From: Novosphingobium capsulatum NBRC 12533
Lineage (GTDB): Bacteria > Pseudomonadota > Alphaproteobacteria > Sphingomonadales > Sphingomonadaceae
DNA: 64,000 nt
NCBI RefSeq assembly: GCF_001598375.1
Contig: NZ_BCYV01000007.1
Span: forward strand, 62,001-126,000
Reading direction: 5' to 3'
Positions 1-8,707 of this stretch are shown here, piece by piece. The position numbers and the translations under genes are program-made. How positions within the stretch are numbered: the first letter of the stretch is position 1; each line of letters begins with the position of its first letter. Below the pieces are notes generated by a model. The model made no database searches. It had not been told where the DNA came from and saw only the letters and a list, made by a program, of their open reading frames with translations.

Positions 1-812
1 AACAGGCCGGCATCGGTGCGCACGATCGCGCTGCGCGGCACGATCACGCCCTGCCGCACCGGCCCGGTGGCCGAGGTGGTGGACGCCAGAATGCGGCCCA
101 CGCCGATGCGCGGCGCTTGCGGGCCGGTCAGCAGCGCCAGCGCGCCGCCGCTTTGCAACTGGGTGTCCCCCGCTGCGGCCGGGCCAAGCACGCGCACCTG
201 CGCGGCGCCTGGCGCCAGGTCGATCTGCACCATGGCCCCCGCAGGCGGCGCGCCAGCGGGGAAATCGAGGCGCAGGATCGCGACCTCGCCCCGGCTGGCC
301 TGCCGCGCCAGTGCCTCGGCCGCGCCGCAGCCCAGGTGCGACAGGCCAGCCCCGAATTCAAAAGTCACGCGCTGGCACGCCAGGTTGAGGCGGGCGGCGT
401 CGGCGCGGGCCTGGGCGCGCGCGCTTTCCACCTCGCGCTGCGCGGCGCCGGCATCGGCCCCCGCCAATGCGGCCAGACGCGCGGCCTCCCTGGCAGAGGC
501 GGACGCGGCCGCCCGCGCGCTGTCGATTTCTGCCCCGATAGCGGCCAGCGGGCCCAGATCGAGCGCGCGGGCATAGCCGGTTTCGCCCTGGCTCTGCGTC
601 GTGGTGGCAAGCGCTGCGGTCACGATCCCGGCGCGCCGGCGCGTGGCATCGTCCACCACGAGTGCGCCCGTCGTGTTGGCGGGTGCGGCCGGCGCCGCGT
701 GGGGCGCATCACCGCCATCGGGCGCCGCGAAATGGGCATAGCCCCACCCGCCCAACGCGCCCAGGGCGATGCCCAGCAGCAGCGCGGAAAAGGCGCCGCG
801 ACCTAGAGCCAT
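1..812 (-). CDS. RND efflux periplasmic adaptor (HlyD/CzcB type), 3' part cut by window edge
   Basis: About 270 codons read from the ATG at 812 with no stop before the window edge, so the C-terminal part is missing. The N-terminus (MALGRGAFSALLLGIALGAL) is one hydrophobic anchor or signal segment. An Ala/Pro/Gly-rich linker follows, then a region rich in Ala, Glu and Arg around residues 85-130 that fits the alpha-helical hairpin of membrane fusion proteins. The later part (VIVPRSAIVRTDAGL at the cut) matches the beta-barrel segment of RND adaptors. The start overlaps the stop of the upstream TolC-family gene by 10 bp, so the two are co-transcribed; an inner-membrane RND pump probably follows outside the window. 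The substrate is unknown; a CzcCB-like metal system is one option. Confidence 0.75.
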   Translation of the reverse strand, partial: MALGRGAFSALLLGIALGALGGWGYAHFAAPDGGDAPHAAPAAPANTTGALVVDDATRRRAGIVTAALATTTQSQGETGYARALDLGPLAAIGAEIDSARAAASASAREAARLAALAGADAGAAQREVESARAQARADAARLNLACQRVTFEFGAGLSHLGCGAAEALARQASRGEVAILRLDFPAGAPPAGAMVQIDLAPGAAQVRVLGPAAAGDTQLQSGGALALLTGPQAPRIGVGRILASTTSATGPVRQGVIVPRSAIVRTDAGL

Positions 813-2200
813 GGCTGCACCAGTGCGGGGTCGATCATCGTTTCGGGTCCATCAAGCGGGCGCCGCAGCGCGTCTTCCAGGGCAAGATCGGCGCTGCGCA
901 CGCGGGTAAGCGCGTCGACCTGAGCCAGTTGCGCTTCCTGCGCGGCAATCTGTGCGGCGGCCCAATCGGCCGTGCCGATCGCGCCGAGTTTCAACTGCAG
1001 GTTGGCCTTGTCCGCCGCGCGGGCCGTGGCGGGCAGCTCTTCCCCGCGCAGTCGGGCGAGCGCGCCTTGCGCGGCCGTGCGCTCGGTCTGCGCCGCCTCG
1101 ATCGCGGCCTGGGCGTTGGCCAGCGTGATCTCGATCGTGGCGCCGGCCTGGGCACGGTGCGCTTCAGCTGCGGCAATGGCAGCGCGGTTCAAGTCCCACG
1201 AGGGCAGCGAAAGGTTGAGCGCGAACGGCAGCTTCACCAGCCCACGCTCCCAGGTATAGCCCGGCCCCAGGCTGACGGCGGGATAGCGCTGCGCCACTTG
1301 CGCGCGCAGGTCAGCCTCGGCCTGGTCATAGCTGGCGAGCGCGCGCAGCACATCGGCGCGCGCGGCAATCGCCCGTGCCCGCTCCGCCGCCGACAGCGCC
1401 GGCAGGTTGGCCTGGGGCGCGGTGAAATCGTTCCACAGCAGTGCCTTGCCATCAAGGGCACTGACCGGCACGCCCAGCACGCCGGCCACGGCCGCGCGCC
1501 CGCCAGCGGCCCGTGCGCGCGCATCGTTGAGCGTGCGCAGCGCCGCCGCCCGCGCCGCGCGATAGGGATAAAGGTCAAGACTGGCGATCTCCCCGCGCCG
1601 CGCCCGGTCTTCCAGCACCGCCAGTTGCCGATCGCGCAGCGCCAGGATGCCGGTGCCCAGCCGCACCTGCTCGGCCCCGGCCATGGCATCGATCAAGCCG
1701 CGCTGCAGCGCCACGCGTTCCGACCAGACCATTTCGGCCAGATCCTGCCGCGCGACCAGCACGGCCAGGTCTGCCTTGGCCAGGCGCGCCGATCGCCGCC
1801 CGCCGATATCGAGCGGCAGGTTGACCGAGCCACCAAGCAGCCACGGCGAGGACGTGCTAGGATCGTTGGCATATTCGCTCGACAGCGTGAACGTGGGAGC
1901 GGCCACCTTGTGCGCGGCGCGGGCATCGCGCTGCGCGGAAAGCACCGCCGCGCGCGCTTCGGCCACGCGCGGGTCTTGCGCCAGGATCGCGGCGAACAGC
2001 TCGAGCCGGTCGAGGCCATCGGCCATATGCGGCGCGGCAGGGGCAATGCCTTGGGCGATCTGGCGCAGCTTTGGCTCTTCAAGTTGCGTGGCCACCCGCG
2101 CTGCGCTGCGGGCCGGCAGGTTTACCGGCGCGGGCGGCACCGGCGCGCAGCCAGCCGTGGCGGTGAGCAAGGCAGCGGTAATGGATAGTCTGCGCCTCAC
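803..2200 (-). CDS. TolC/CzcC-family outer-membrane efflux lipoprotein
   Basis: 465 residues, normal length for the outer membrane efflux protein family. It starts with a short signal whose lipobox-like end TATAGC is followed by a Pro-rich linker, suggesting a lipoprotein anchored to the outer membrane. The body is Ala-rich and helical with two related halves, as expected for a trimeric channel (for example AHKVAAPTFTLSSEYANDP and LVKLPFALNLSLPSWDLN). It would connect the downstream adaptor, which overlaps by 10 bp, to the outside. The first in-frame start is GTG at 2200, with only a weak ribosome-binding site. A hairpin-rich repeat lies directly upstream. Confidence 0.82.
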   Translation of the reverse strand: MRRRLSITAALLTATAGCAPVPPAPVNLPARSAARVATQLEEPKLRQIAQGIAPAAPHMADGLDRLELFAAILAQDPRVAEARAAVLSAQRDARAAHKVAAPTFTLSSEYANDPSTSSPWLLGGSVNLPLDIGGRRSARLAKADLAVLVARQDLAEMVWSERVALQRGLIDAMAGAEQVRLGTGILALRDRQLAVLEDRARRGEIASLDLYPYRAARAAALRTLNDARARAAGGRAAVAGVLGVPVSALDGKALLWNDFTAPQANLPALSAAERARAIAARADVLRALASYDQAEADLRAQVAQRYPAVSLGPGYTWERGLVKLPFALNLSLPSWDLNRAAIAAAEAHRAQAGATIEITLANAQAAIEAAQTERTAAQGALARLRGEELPATARAADKANLQLKLGAIGTADWAAAQIAAQEAQLAQVDALTRVRSADLALEDALRRPLDGPETMIDPALVQPWL

Positions 2201-2234
2201 TGTTTTCGCTTTTCTATTTCTGTGCTTGGCCCAG

Positions 2235-2322
2235 CACCACCCCCAACCCCCTCCTCTAAAGAGGAGGGGGCTATGAACCCGCTCTCCCCCTCCTCTTCAG
2301 AGGAGGGGGTCGGGGGGTGGTG
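2235..2322. repeat. REP-like composite inverted repeat, family A, copy 1
   Basis: Two adjacent perfect hairpins share the arm CCCCCTCCTCT (2247-2270 and 2286-2309; loops AA and TC). They are enclosed by outer arms CACCACCCCC and GGGGGGTGGTG, so the whole 88 bp can fold as a cruciform. The same architecture recurs at 26678-26774. It lies between the stop of the TonB receptor and the start of the tolC-like gene, a normal place for REP/BIME-type elements. It may also end transcription of the receptor gene. Confidence 0.8.
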
Positions 2323-2414
2323 AGAAGCCTCACGCAATATCGCCATTCCCTAGCAACACGGCGTAACCGCCCTGCCGCTTCAAGAAAAGTGACCATTGCG
2401 CAACATTGGCTGGA

Positions 2415-4805
2415 TCAGAACGTGATGCGCGCATCCACCATGAACGAGCGCGGCGCCAGGAACTGGAACTGGTCGTCCACGCCATAGGTCTTGCCATTGG
2501 CGATCGAGGTGATCGCGCGGTTGTTGAACACGTTCGACACCGTCGCGCCGATGCGGAAGCGGTTGGCGATCATCTGGCTGATGGCAAACTCGCCCACGCT
2601 GTAGGGCGCGATGCGATAGCTGCGCGGGCCAGTGGCGCCGGCGGTCGCTTCGGTGGCGTATTGCGGGCCGGTGAACTTCTGGCTGAACGAAACGCGCGTG
2701 CCATTGTGGTTGTAGAACGCGCCCAGTGCGGCGGTGGAGAACGGCGCGCTGGCGATCTGCGCCCCGCTCGTGACCGAATGGGCATAGTTGTACGAACCAT
2801 TGGCAAACAACGTCAGGCCGGTGACGGGTACGAAGCTGACCTGGCCTTCCACGCCCTTGTAACGCACCTGGCCAATATTGACGAGCGCGTTGGAGGGCGC
2901 CCCGGTAGAGGTATCGGCCGCGATCTTGTTGTTGACGTTGATGATATAGCCATCGACGTCAACCGAGACGTGGCTGCCGTGCCACACCGTGCCGACCTGA
3001 TAGTTGGTGGAGGTCTGCGGTTGCAGCTTGGCCAGGTTCTGCTGCTGCACGGCCTGGTCGGTCGAGGTGCCCGACGGCGTGTAGAAGCTCGACAGGTCAG
3101 GCACATACATGCCTTGCGCATACTGGCCATAGAACGACCAGTTCTCCTTGGCCTGCCAGTTGATCGTGGCGAACGGCAGCGTCTTGGTCCAGGTGGCGGC
3201 CGTGTCGATCGGATTGCGGCTCTTCTGGTTGACCGGCCCGCTGATCGAGCGGTTGAAGTGCACGTACTTGACGCCCGGCGTGATCGACAGCGCCTCGATC
3301 GGGTGGAACTCGAACTCGGCAAACAGCTGGTACTGGTTCCACTTGGAATATTGCAGGTAGTTGATGTTGGCATAGGCCGCGCTGGGCAGCGTGCCGACGC
3401 CGGTTACCGGCGCGAACTTTTCGTTGTACGACGGCATGCCGGTGGTGCGATCAAGGTCAAACCGCGCGCGGTCGGTATCGGCGTGCTCGTACCAACCGCC
3501 CACGCGGATCTTGCCGAGCGCGAAATCATAGTTGATCTGGCCGATATAGCCCAGCACGCGATACTTGTTGAGCTTGTAGTACCCCGGAATATCGCCCGCC
3601 ACCGTCGTGGTCTTGTATGGCGAAGCCACCGTGCCAGCGCCGCTCAGCGCCAGAACCGAGCCGGTGTTCCCCGACATTGTGTTGTTGGTATAGCCATACA
3701 TATAGGCGCGGTTGTCGAGCGACAGGCCGGGCGCCAGCTTGCTCTGCAGGCGGATGTACGAGAAATCGGTGGTCTTGTCGGTACGGTTGTACTTCCAGTA
3801 ATCCTGCTTGGTCGGATCACTGCCCAGGCCATAGTTGAGGCCATATTGCCCGATCTGCGAGGTGGGCGTGCAGTTGTCGGCGGTCAGCTGCGTGCCGGCG
3901 GCCAGCGCCGTGCCGCCGGTGCCACAGGTGGCGCCCTTCTGCAGATCAGACTGGTAATAGAAGTTGCGGTTCCACGTGCTGAGCAGCGTCAGCGTGTTGG
4001 CCGTGCCGATCGGGATCACCGCCTTGGCGAACAGGTTCTTGGAATTGACCGGCGAATTGGTCAGCGCGCCGTCCGAACGCAGGAACTGGCCAGCGACCAC
4101 GAACTTGGCGCCGCCCAGCTTGTCGATCGCGCCGCTCTGGAATTCGGCGCGGCCGATGAAAGTATTCCAGTTGCCGAGCAGGCCCTGGACCTGGCCGCCC
4201 ATCTGGTCGCTTACCGCGCGCGAATACATGTTGATGTTGCCGCCATAGGTGGCCTGGCCCAGTTGGCTGGCGTTGCCCGGGCCGCGATCGACCACCACGG
4301 TTTCGATCGTGGTGGTGGGGAAGAACGCGGTGGAATGGTGCGTCGGGTTGTTGGTGTCGGCAAACGGGATCGAGTCATAGGTGACGTTGTAATCGCCATC
4401 CTGGAAGCCGCGGATCGTCGCCTTGGTTTCGGTAAAGCCGGTGCCGTTGTTGCTGCCCGAAATGCTCACGCTGGGGGTCAGCGCGATCAGCTGGTTGAAA
4501 TCCGACGCGGCGTTGGCGTTGTCGATGAATTCGCGGCTGACCGCGGCCTGCGGCTGCGTGGTGGTGAGCGAGGCGGTGATCGGCGCCACTTGCGCGGCGC
4601 GGCTTCCGGTCACGATGATGTCGGACGAGGTGAGCGACTGCGCGTCGTTGGCCTGGCCGGCCTGGTTGGCGGTGGTTGATTGCGGATCGGATGCGGCCGG
4701 GGCCGCTTCTGCGGCAGCAGTGGCAGGGGCATCGGCAGCGTGGGCCGTGCAGGCGAGCAGGCTGGAGGCGGCCAGCAGGGCGGCGCGCAAGGGGTGCTTG
4801 ATCAT
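2415..4805 (-). CDS. TonB-dependent outer-membrane receptor
   Basis: 796 residues from the ATG at 4805, preceded by TTGAGGAA and followed by a clean signal peptide ending LLACTAHA. A low-complexity Ala/Thr linker leads to the TonB box SDIIVTGSR. The plug domain contains the FIDNANAASDFNQLIALTPS and TIRGFQDG signatures. The rest is a 22-strand-type barrel ending in aromatic RSFMVDARITF, as outer-membrane insertion requires. An in-frame extension upstream of 4805 reads into the phosphatase region, has no signal peptide and was rejected. The gene sits 41 bp downstream of the acid phosphatase gene on the same strand, which suggests shared transcription and a phosphorylated or phosphate-releasing substrate; this is inference only. 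Confidence 0.9.
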   Translation of the reverse strand: MIKHPLRAALLAASSLLACTAHAADAPATAAAEAAPAASDPQSTTANQAGQANDAQSLTSSDIIVTGSRAAQVAPITASLTTTQPQAAVSREFIDNANAASDFNQLIALTPSVSISGSNNGTGFTETKATIRGFQDGDYNVTYDSIPFADTNNPTHHSTAFFPTTTIETVVVDRGPGNASQLGQATYGGNINMYSRAVSDQMGGQVQGLLGNWNTFIGRAEFQSGAIDKLGGAKFVVAGQFLRSDGALTNSPVNSKNLFAKAVIPIGTANTLTLLSTWNRNFYYQSDLQKGATCGTGGTALAAGTQLTADNCTPTSQIGQYGLNYGLGSDPTKQDYWKYNRTDKTTDFSYIRLQSKLAPGLSLDNRAYMYGYTNNTMSGNTGSVLALSGAGTVASPYKTTTVAGDIPGYYKLNKYRVLGYIGQINYDFALGKIRVGGWYEHADTDRARFDLDRTTGMPSYNEKFAPVTGVGTLPSAAYANINYLQYSKWNQYQLFAEFEFHPIEALSITPGVKYVHFNRSISGPVNQKSRNPIDTAATWTKTLPFATINWQAKENWSFYGQYAQGMYVPDLSSFYTPSGTSTDQAVQQQNLAKLQPQTSTNYQVGTVWHGSHVSVDVDGYIINVNNKIAADTSTGAPSNALVNIGQVRYKGVEGQVSFVPVTGLTLFANGSYNYAHSVTSGAQIASAPFSTAALGAFYNHNGTRVSFSQKFTGPQYATEATAGATGPRSYRIAPYSVGEFAISQMIANRFRIGATVSNVFNNRAITSIANGKTYGVDDQFQFLAPRSFMVDARITF

Positions 4806-4846
4806 GATGTTCCTCAATTTATCATCAGGAAGAAGGGGATCGGGTG

Positions 4847-5545
4847 TCAGTGCGCCGGCCACTCGGCGCGGGCAGCCGCAACCATCGGGGCAAGGCGGGG
4901 ATCGGAAAGCAGCGCCTGCGCGGCGGCGGTCGCCATGCCGTGGGCGGCCTCTACGTCGGTGGCAAAGTGCACGCCGCAGATCTCGCGGCTCAGCGTGTAA
5001 TCCTGCGCCTTGGCCATCAGCGCGGCGGCGCGGTCGGGCGCGAGCTGCGCCAGAGTCCAGGCGACCGACCAGGCAAAGGCGGAATGCCCGCTGGGATAGG
5101 CCTTGAGCGCCTGCTCGCCCTTGCCGCAATGCGGCAGCGCGGGATCGACCATGAACGGACGGGCGCGGCGGAAATGGTGCTTGGCAACAGCGACCACGCG
5201 CTCCACTTCGTCCTGCACCAGATTGGCCAGCGCCAAAGTATGGGGCAGCGTGGCAATGTCCTTGCCCAGTGCCTTGTCAAAGATCGCCGGTTCCTTGTGC
5301 TCGCCATCCCAATCGGCCTGGGCGATCCGCTCGGGCGAAGACGCCGCGATCAGCGCGCGCAGGCGATCGAGATCGAGCTTTTCCTCCAGAGAGCCGGGCG
5401 CGGGCGGCGGGGCAAAGGCATGATCGGGCGCAAACGTGATGGCCGAAAGCCAGCGCGGCGCGGCATCAGCATGATCGGCCGCGTGGGCCGCAGGCACGAC
5501 CATGCAGGCAGCCGCCAGCGCGGCCACAGACCGGAAGAATCGCAT
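4847..5545 (-). CDS. Class A non-specific acid phosphatase (PAP2 superfamily, PhoN-like)
   Basis: 232 residues if the ATG at 5545 is used; an alternative ATG at 5560 adds five residues. The signal peptide ends VVPAAHA, so the enzyme is periplasmic. All three parts of the class A phosphatase signature are present: K122-x6-R-P (KHHFRRARP), P-S-G-H at 151-154, and S-R-x5-H-x3-D (SREICGVHFATD, residues 186-197). These carry the nucleophilic and acid/base histidines for hydrolysis of phosphomonoesters. It stands between a two-component system upstream and a TonB receptor downstream, all in one direction. Regulation by that two-component system is plausible but not shown. Confidence 0.9.
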   Translation of the reverse strand: MRFFRSVAALAAACMVVPAAHAADHADAAPRWLSAITFAPDHAFAPPPAPGSLEEKLDLDRLRALIAASSPERIAQADWDGEHKEPAIFDKALGKDIATLPHTLALANLVQDEVERVVAVAKHHFRRARPFMVDPALPHCGKGEQALKAYPSGHSAFAWSVAWTLAQLAPDRAAALMAKAQDYTLSREICGVHFATDVEAAHGMATAAAQALLSDPRLAPMVAAARAEWPAH

Positions 5546-5713
5546 CGTGTGAAACCCCATGGGCGCCGGGCCATTCCCGTTGCGCCTGCCGACCCGCTAG
5601 GCACCGTCCATGACATTTGTGCGACAAGTGCCGCACCTGGCACGATTTGCCCGCAACATTGCAAATTGAGAATGTTTTGGAGGGTGGGTGTCAGGTTTAG
5701 CACCACCCCCCAA

Positions 5714-7093
5714 TCACGCCGGAAACATCATCCGCACTTCCAGCCCCGGCGCATTGTCGGCGAGGGCCAGCGTGCCGCCATGAAAGCGCACGATGGCCTG
5801 GGCGATCGACAGGCCCAGCCCGCTGCCGCGCCGGCCGGCGGTTTCCGGGCCGCGTTCGAACGGGCGCACCACGCGGCTGCGATCGGCCGGGGCCAGGCCG
5901 GGGCCATCGTCGGCCAGGATCACCATCGCGCCCTCGTCGCGCTGCTCCACCCGCAAGGTTGCAGTGGTGCCCGGCGGCGTGTGCGTCGCCACGTTTTCAA
6001 GCAGGTTGACGAGCAACTGGTTGACCAGCCCGGCATCGGCCCGCACCACCGAGGCGTCCACCCGGCCCAGGCGCAGCGCGCCGCCGTGATCGGCCAGCAC
6101 TGGCTCCATTGTTTCGGCCACGTCGGCCACCAGTGCGCCCAGATCGAGCGGGGCGACAGCAGTAGGGTGGCGCCCGGATTCCAGCTCGGCCAGGCGCAGC
6201 AGCGCGTCGAAGATGGCGATGACCGAGGCGCACTCGCGCTCTGCTCGCTCGACCAGCGCATCGGTATCGGCAGTGGCATTGGCTGCGGCGAGCAGGCCGC
6301 GCAGCCGGGTCAGCGGGGTGCGCAGGTCATGCGCCAGGGCGCTCGAAAACTGGCGCTGCGCGCTGACCAGTTCCTCCATCCGATCGAGCATGCGGTTGAG
6401 GCTGGCCGCCTGCTGGGCAAACATGCCATCAAGCCGATCGGTGGCGATGCGGCACGACAAGTCACCGCGCGCGATGGCATCGGCTGCGGCCTGGGTTTCC
6501 GCCAGGCGCAGCGCCGTCTGCCGCGCAAACAGCATGGTTGCGGCCAGCCCCGCCAATAGGGCGCTGGCAAAGATCGCCACGATCACGCCAGGCAGGATCG
6601 CCTGTAGGCTTTCGGCCGCCTCGCTGTGCTGCACCACCACGAACAGCGCACCATCGGGCAGGCGTGTGGCCAGCGCCCGCCCCTTGTGCACCACATGCGC
6701 GCGGCTGACATAGCGCACCGGGGAAAAGCCCGGCGGCGGCGGCGGAATGCGCAGCCGCCCGGCCAGCAGGCGGCCATCTGCGGCAAACAGGATATAGGTG
6801 CGCTCGCTCAGCGCCTTCTGCTGCTGCCACGCCTCGATCCGCGCGGCGACGATCGCGGCGTTCACCGACTGGCCGTTCTCCGGCGCCAGATACTTGCTGC
6901 TATGGTATTCCAGCGCGTCATCGATCCGCCGGGCAATGCGTTGCTGCGCCACGGCAAAGACCACCAGCCCCATCGCGAGCATGGCCAGCGCAAACAGCGC
7001 GCCGAACTGGATCGCCAGGCGGCCCATGCCCAGCGGGAACGCCGCCTCGCGCCCGCCGCGCGCGGAAGCGATGCTGCCGGCGATCACGCGCAC
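5714..7093 (-). CDS. Membrane sensor histidine kinase
   Basis: 459 residues from a GTG at 7093. Two transmembrane segments (about 28-50 and 167-190) flank a periplasmic sensor loop of some 115 residues, followed by a HAMP region. The HisKA box ALAHDLRTPLTRLRG carries the phospho-accepting His255. The ATPase domain shows the N box NQLLVNLLENVATHT, the D box DDGPGL (395-400) and the G box GSGLGLSIAQAI (423-434). It overlaps the response regulator stop by 10 bp, so the pair forms one operon. The stimulus is unknown; the neighbouring phosphatase and receptor genes are candidate targets. Confidence 0.93.
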   Translation of the reverse strand: MRVIAGSIASARGGREAAFPLGMGRLAIQFGALFALAMLAMGLVVFAVAQQRIARRIDDALEYHSSKYLAPENGQSVNAAIVAARIEAWQQQKALSERTYILFAADGRLLAGRLRIPPPPPGFSPVRYVSRAHVVHKGRALATRLPDGALFVVVQHSEAAESLQAILPGVIVAIFASALLAGLAATMLFARQTALRLAETQAAADAIARGDLSCRIATDRLDGMFAQQAASLNRMLDRMEELVSAQRQFSSALAHDLRTPLTRLRGLLAAANATADTDALVERAERECASVIAIFDALLRLAELESGRHPTAVAPLDLGALVADVAETMEPVLADHGGALRLGRVDASVVRADAGLVNQLLVNLLENVATHTPPGTTATLRVEQRDEGAMVILADDGPGLAPADRSRVVRPFERGPETAGRRGSGLGLSIAQAIVRFHGGTLALADNAPGLEVRMMFPA

Positions 7094-7767
7094 AGCCCGC
7101 TGCGCAGCACATAGCCATGCCCGCGCTGGGTTTCGATCGGATCGATGCCCAGGTCGAGCAGGCGGGTACGCAGCCGGCTCATGTTGCTTTCGACGATATT
7201 GGTAGTGGGCGCAAAGGCATAGCCCCAGACATGTTCGAGCAGCATGTCGCGCGTCACTACCTTGTCGGCATGGCGCATCATGTGGGCCAGCAGCGAATAG
7301 AGCTTGCGGTTGAGCAGCGCCTGTTGCCCCGCGAACGCCGCGCTGTGGCGCGAGGGATCGAGCACCAGGCGCCCAACGGCCAGGCGCGCCGCCTCGGCCG
7401 GGCCGGGCCGCCGCCGGGTGATGGCATTGAGGCGGGCGAGCAGTTCCTCGATCGCAAAGGGCTTGGCCAGGTAATCGTCCCCGCCCGCTTCGAGTCCTTC
7501 GATCCGGTCGGCCAGGGAGCCCAGCGCGCTCAGCACCAGCACCGGCGGTCGCGCGTCGCCCGCCGCGCGCATCGCGCTCAACACCTCCAGCCCGCCCAGA
7601 TCGGGCAGCATGCGATCGAGCACCACGGCGTCATAGCGTCCGCGTGACAGCCGCTCCAGCGCAGCACGCCCGGTCGCGGCATGATCGGCCGATCGCCCCG
7701 CAGCGCGCAAGCCGTCGAGCACGTGCGCGGCGATCACCGGATCGTCTTCCACCACCAGGCAATGCAT
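7084..7767 (-). CDS. OmpR/PhoB-family response regulator
   Basis: 227 residues from the ATG at 7767, preceded by GGGGGGGTGGCG; longer readings lack any regulator sequence. The receiver domain has the acidic pair D8/D9, phospho-acceptor D51 (VVLDRMLPD), the switch S80 and K102 (DDYLAKPF). The C-terminal winged helix contains the recognition segment around LLEHVWGYAFAPTTNIVES and ends with the typical RGHGYVL. It is translated together with the histidine kinase through a 10 bp overlap. It is divergent from an SDR gene across a 139 bp gap. Confidence 0.94.
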   Translation of the reverse strand: MHCLVVEDDPVIAAHVLDGLRAAGRSADHAATGRAALERLSRGRYDAVVLDRMLPDLGGLEVLSAMRAAGDARPPVLVLSALGSLADRIEGLEAGGDDYLAKPFAIEELLARLNAITRRRPGPAEAARLAVGRLVLDPSRHSAAFAGQQALLNRKLYSLLAHMMRHADKVVTRDMLLEHVWGYAFAPTTNIVESNMSRLRTRLLDLGIDPIETQRGHGYVLRSGLCA

Positions 7768-7906
7768 CGCCACCCCCCCATGGAAAAGGCGGCGATTAGG
7801 CGGAAAATGTTGCCGTGGTATGACGGCCATCGCACGATTGCGCGCGCTGTCGGCGGGGCAGCGCGATCGCCCGGCACCGATCATGTTTTGCTGCGTTATC
7901 TGGCGC

Positions 7907-8704
7907 ATGACCTGCCCCACCCCGTCTTTTCGCCCCGCCTCCGTCGCCATCGTAACCGGAGGGGAATCCGGTATTGGCCGGGCCACCGCGCTCAAGCTGG
8001 GCAAGGCCGGCGTGCCGGTGGTGCTGACCTATTTCAAGGATGCCGCCGCCGCCGATGCGGTGGTGGCCACCATTGCCGAGGGCGGCGGGCAGGCGGCCGC
8101 GATCGCTGCCGATGTCGGGCAGGAAGACGCGGTGGAACGCCTGTTCGAACTGGCCGAGCGTCGCTTTGGTCCGGTCAACCTGCTGGTCAATTCCGCCGGC
8201 CTCAACATGACCGGGGTGATGATCGAGGATATGGCGCTGGCCCAGTTCGACCGCCTGATCCGCGCCGATCTCTATGGCCCGTTCCTCACCTGCCGGCGCC
8301 TGGTGCGTGGTCTGGCCTCGGCAACCACCCCACATGGCGGCCGCATCGTCAACATCTCGTCGATCCACGAAAACGCGCCGCGTCCCGGCGGGGTGGATTA
8401 TGATGCTGCCAAGGGCGGGTTGGCGCAACTGACCAGAACTCTCGCGCTCGAACTTGCGCCCAAGGCCATCGCGGTCAACGGCGTGGCGCCAGGCATGATC
8501 CTGACCCCGATGAACCAGTCAGCACTCGATCACCCGGACGAATTGCGGCGCAAGCAGGCGGCCATTCCCTGGGGCCGCGCCGGCACGCCAGAAGAAGTGG
8601 CCGATCTCGTGCTGTTCCTGCTCTCGCCGCAGGCCGATTACATCACCGGCACCACCGTCACCATCGACGGCGCGCTGTCGCTCACCGTTGCGCAGGGAGC
8701 CTGA
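7907..8704 (+). CDS. SDR-family NAD(P)-dependent oxidoreductase (glucose 1-dehydrogenase-like)
   Basis: 265 residues from the ATG at 7907 (MTCPTPSFRPASVAIVTGG). The Rossmann motif is TGGESGIG (17-24), the stabilising NSAG is at 95-98, and the catalytic S151/S152, Y165 and K169 are in place (VDYDAAKGG). The C-terminus carries the usual DYITGTTVTIDGA. Classical SDR of about 260 residues. The stop is followed after three bases by the ATG of a GH130-like glycosidase, so the two enzymes probably act on the same sugar, for example oxidising a product of the glycosidase. The exact substrate is not readable. Confidence 0.85.
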   Translation: MTCPTPSFRPASVAIVTGGESGIGRATALKLGKAGVPVVLTYFKDAAAADAVVATIAEGGGQAAAIAADVGQEDAVERLFELAERRFGPVNLLVNSAGLNMTGVMIEDMALAQFDRLIRADLYGPFLTCRRLVRGLASATTPHGGRIVNISSIHENAPRPGGVDYDAAKGGLAQLTRTLALELAPKAIAVNGVAPGMILTPMNQSALDHPDELRRKQAAIPWGRAGTPEEVADLVLFLLSPQADYITGTTVTIDGALSLTVAQGA

Positions 8705-8707
8705 GCC

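Noticed and set aside
4806..5129. N-terminal extension of the first TonB receptor into the phosphatase region
   Set aside because: It overlaps the phosphatase gene antisense-free but out of frame, is Arg-rich and would bury the signal peptide; the ATG at 4805 has a ribosome-binding site.
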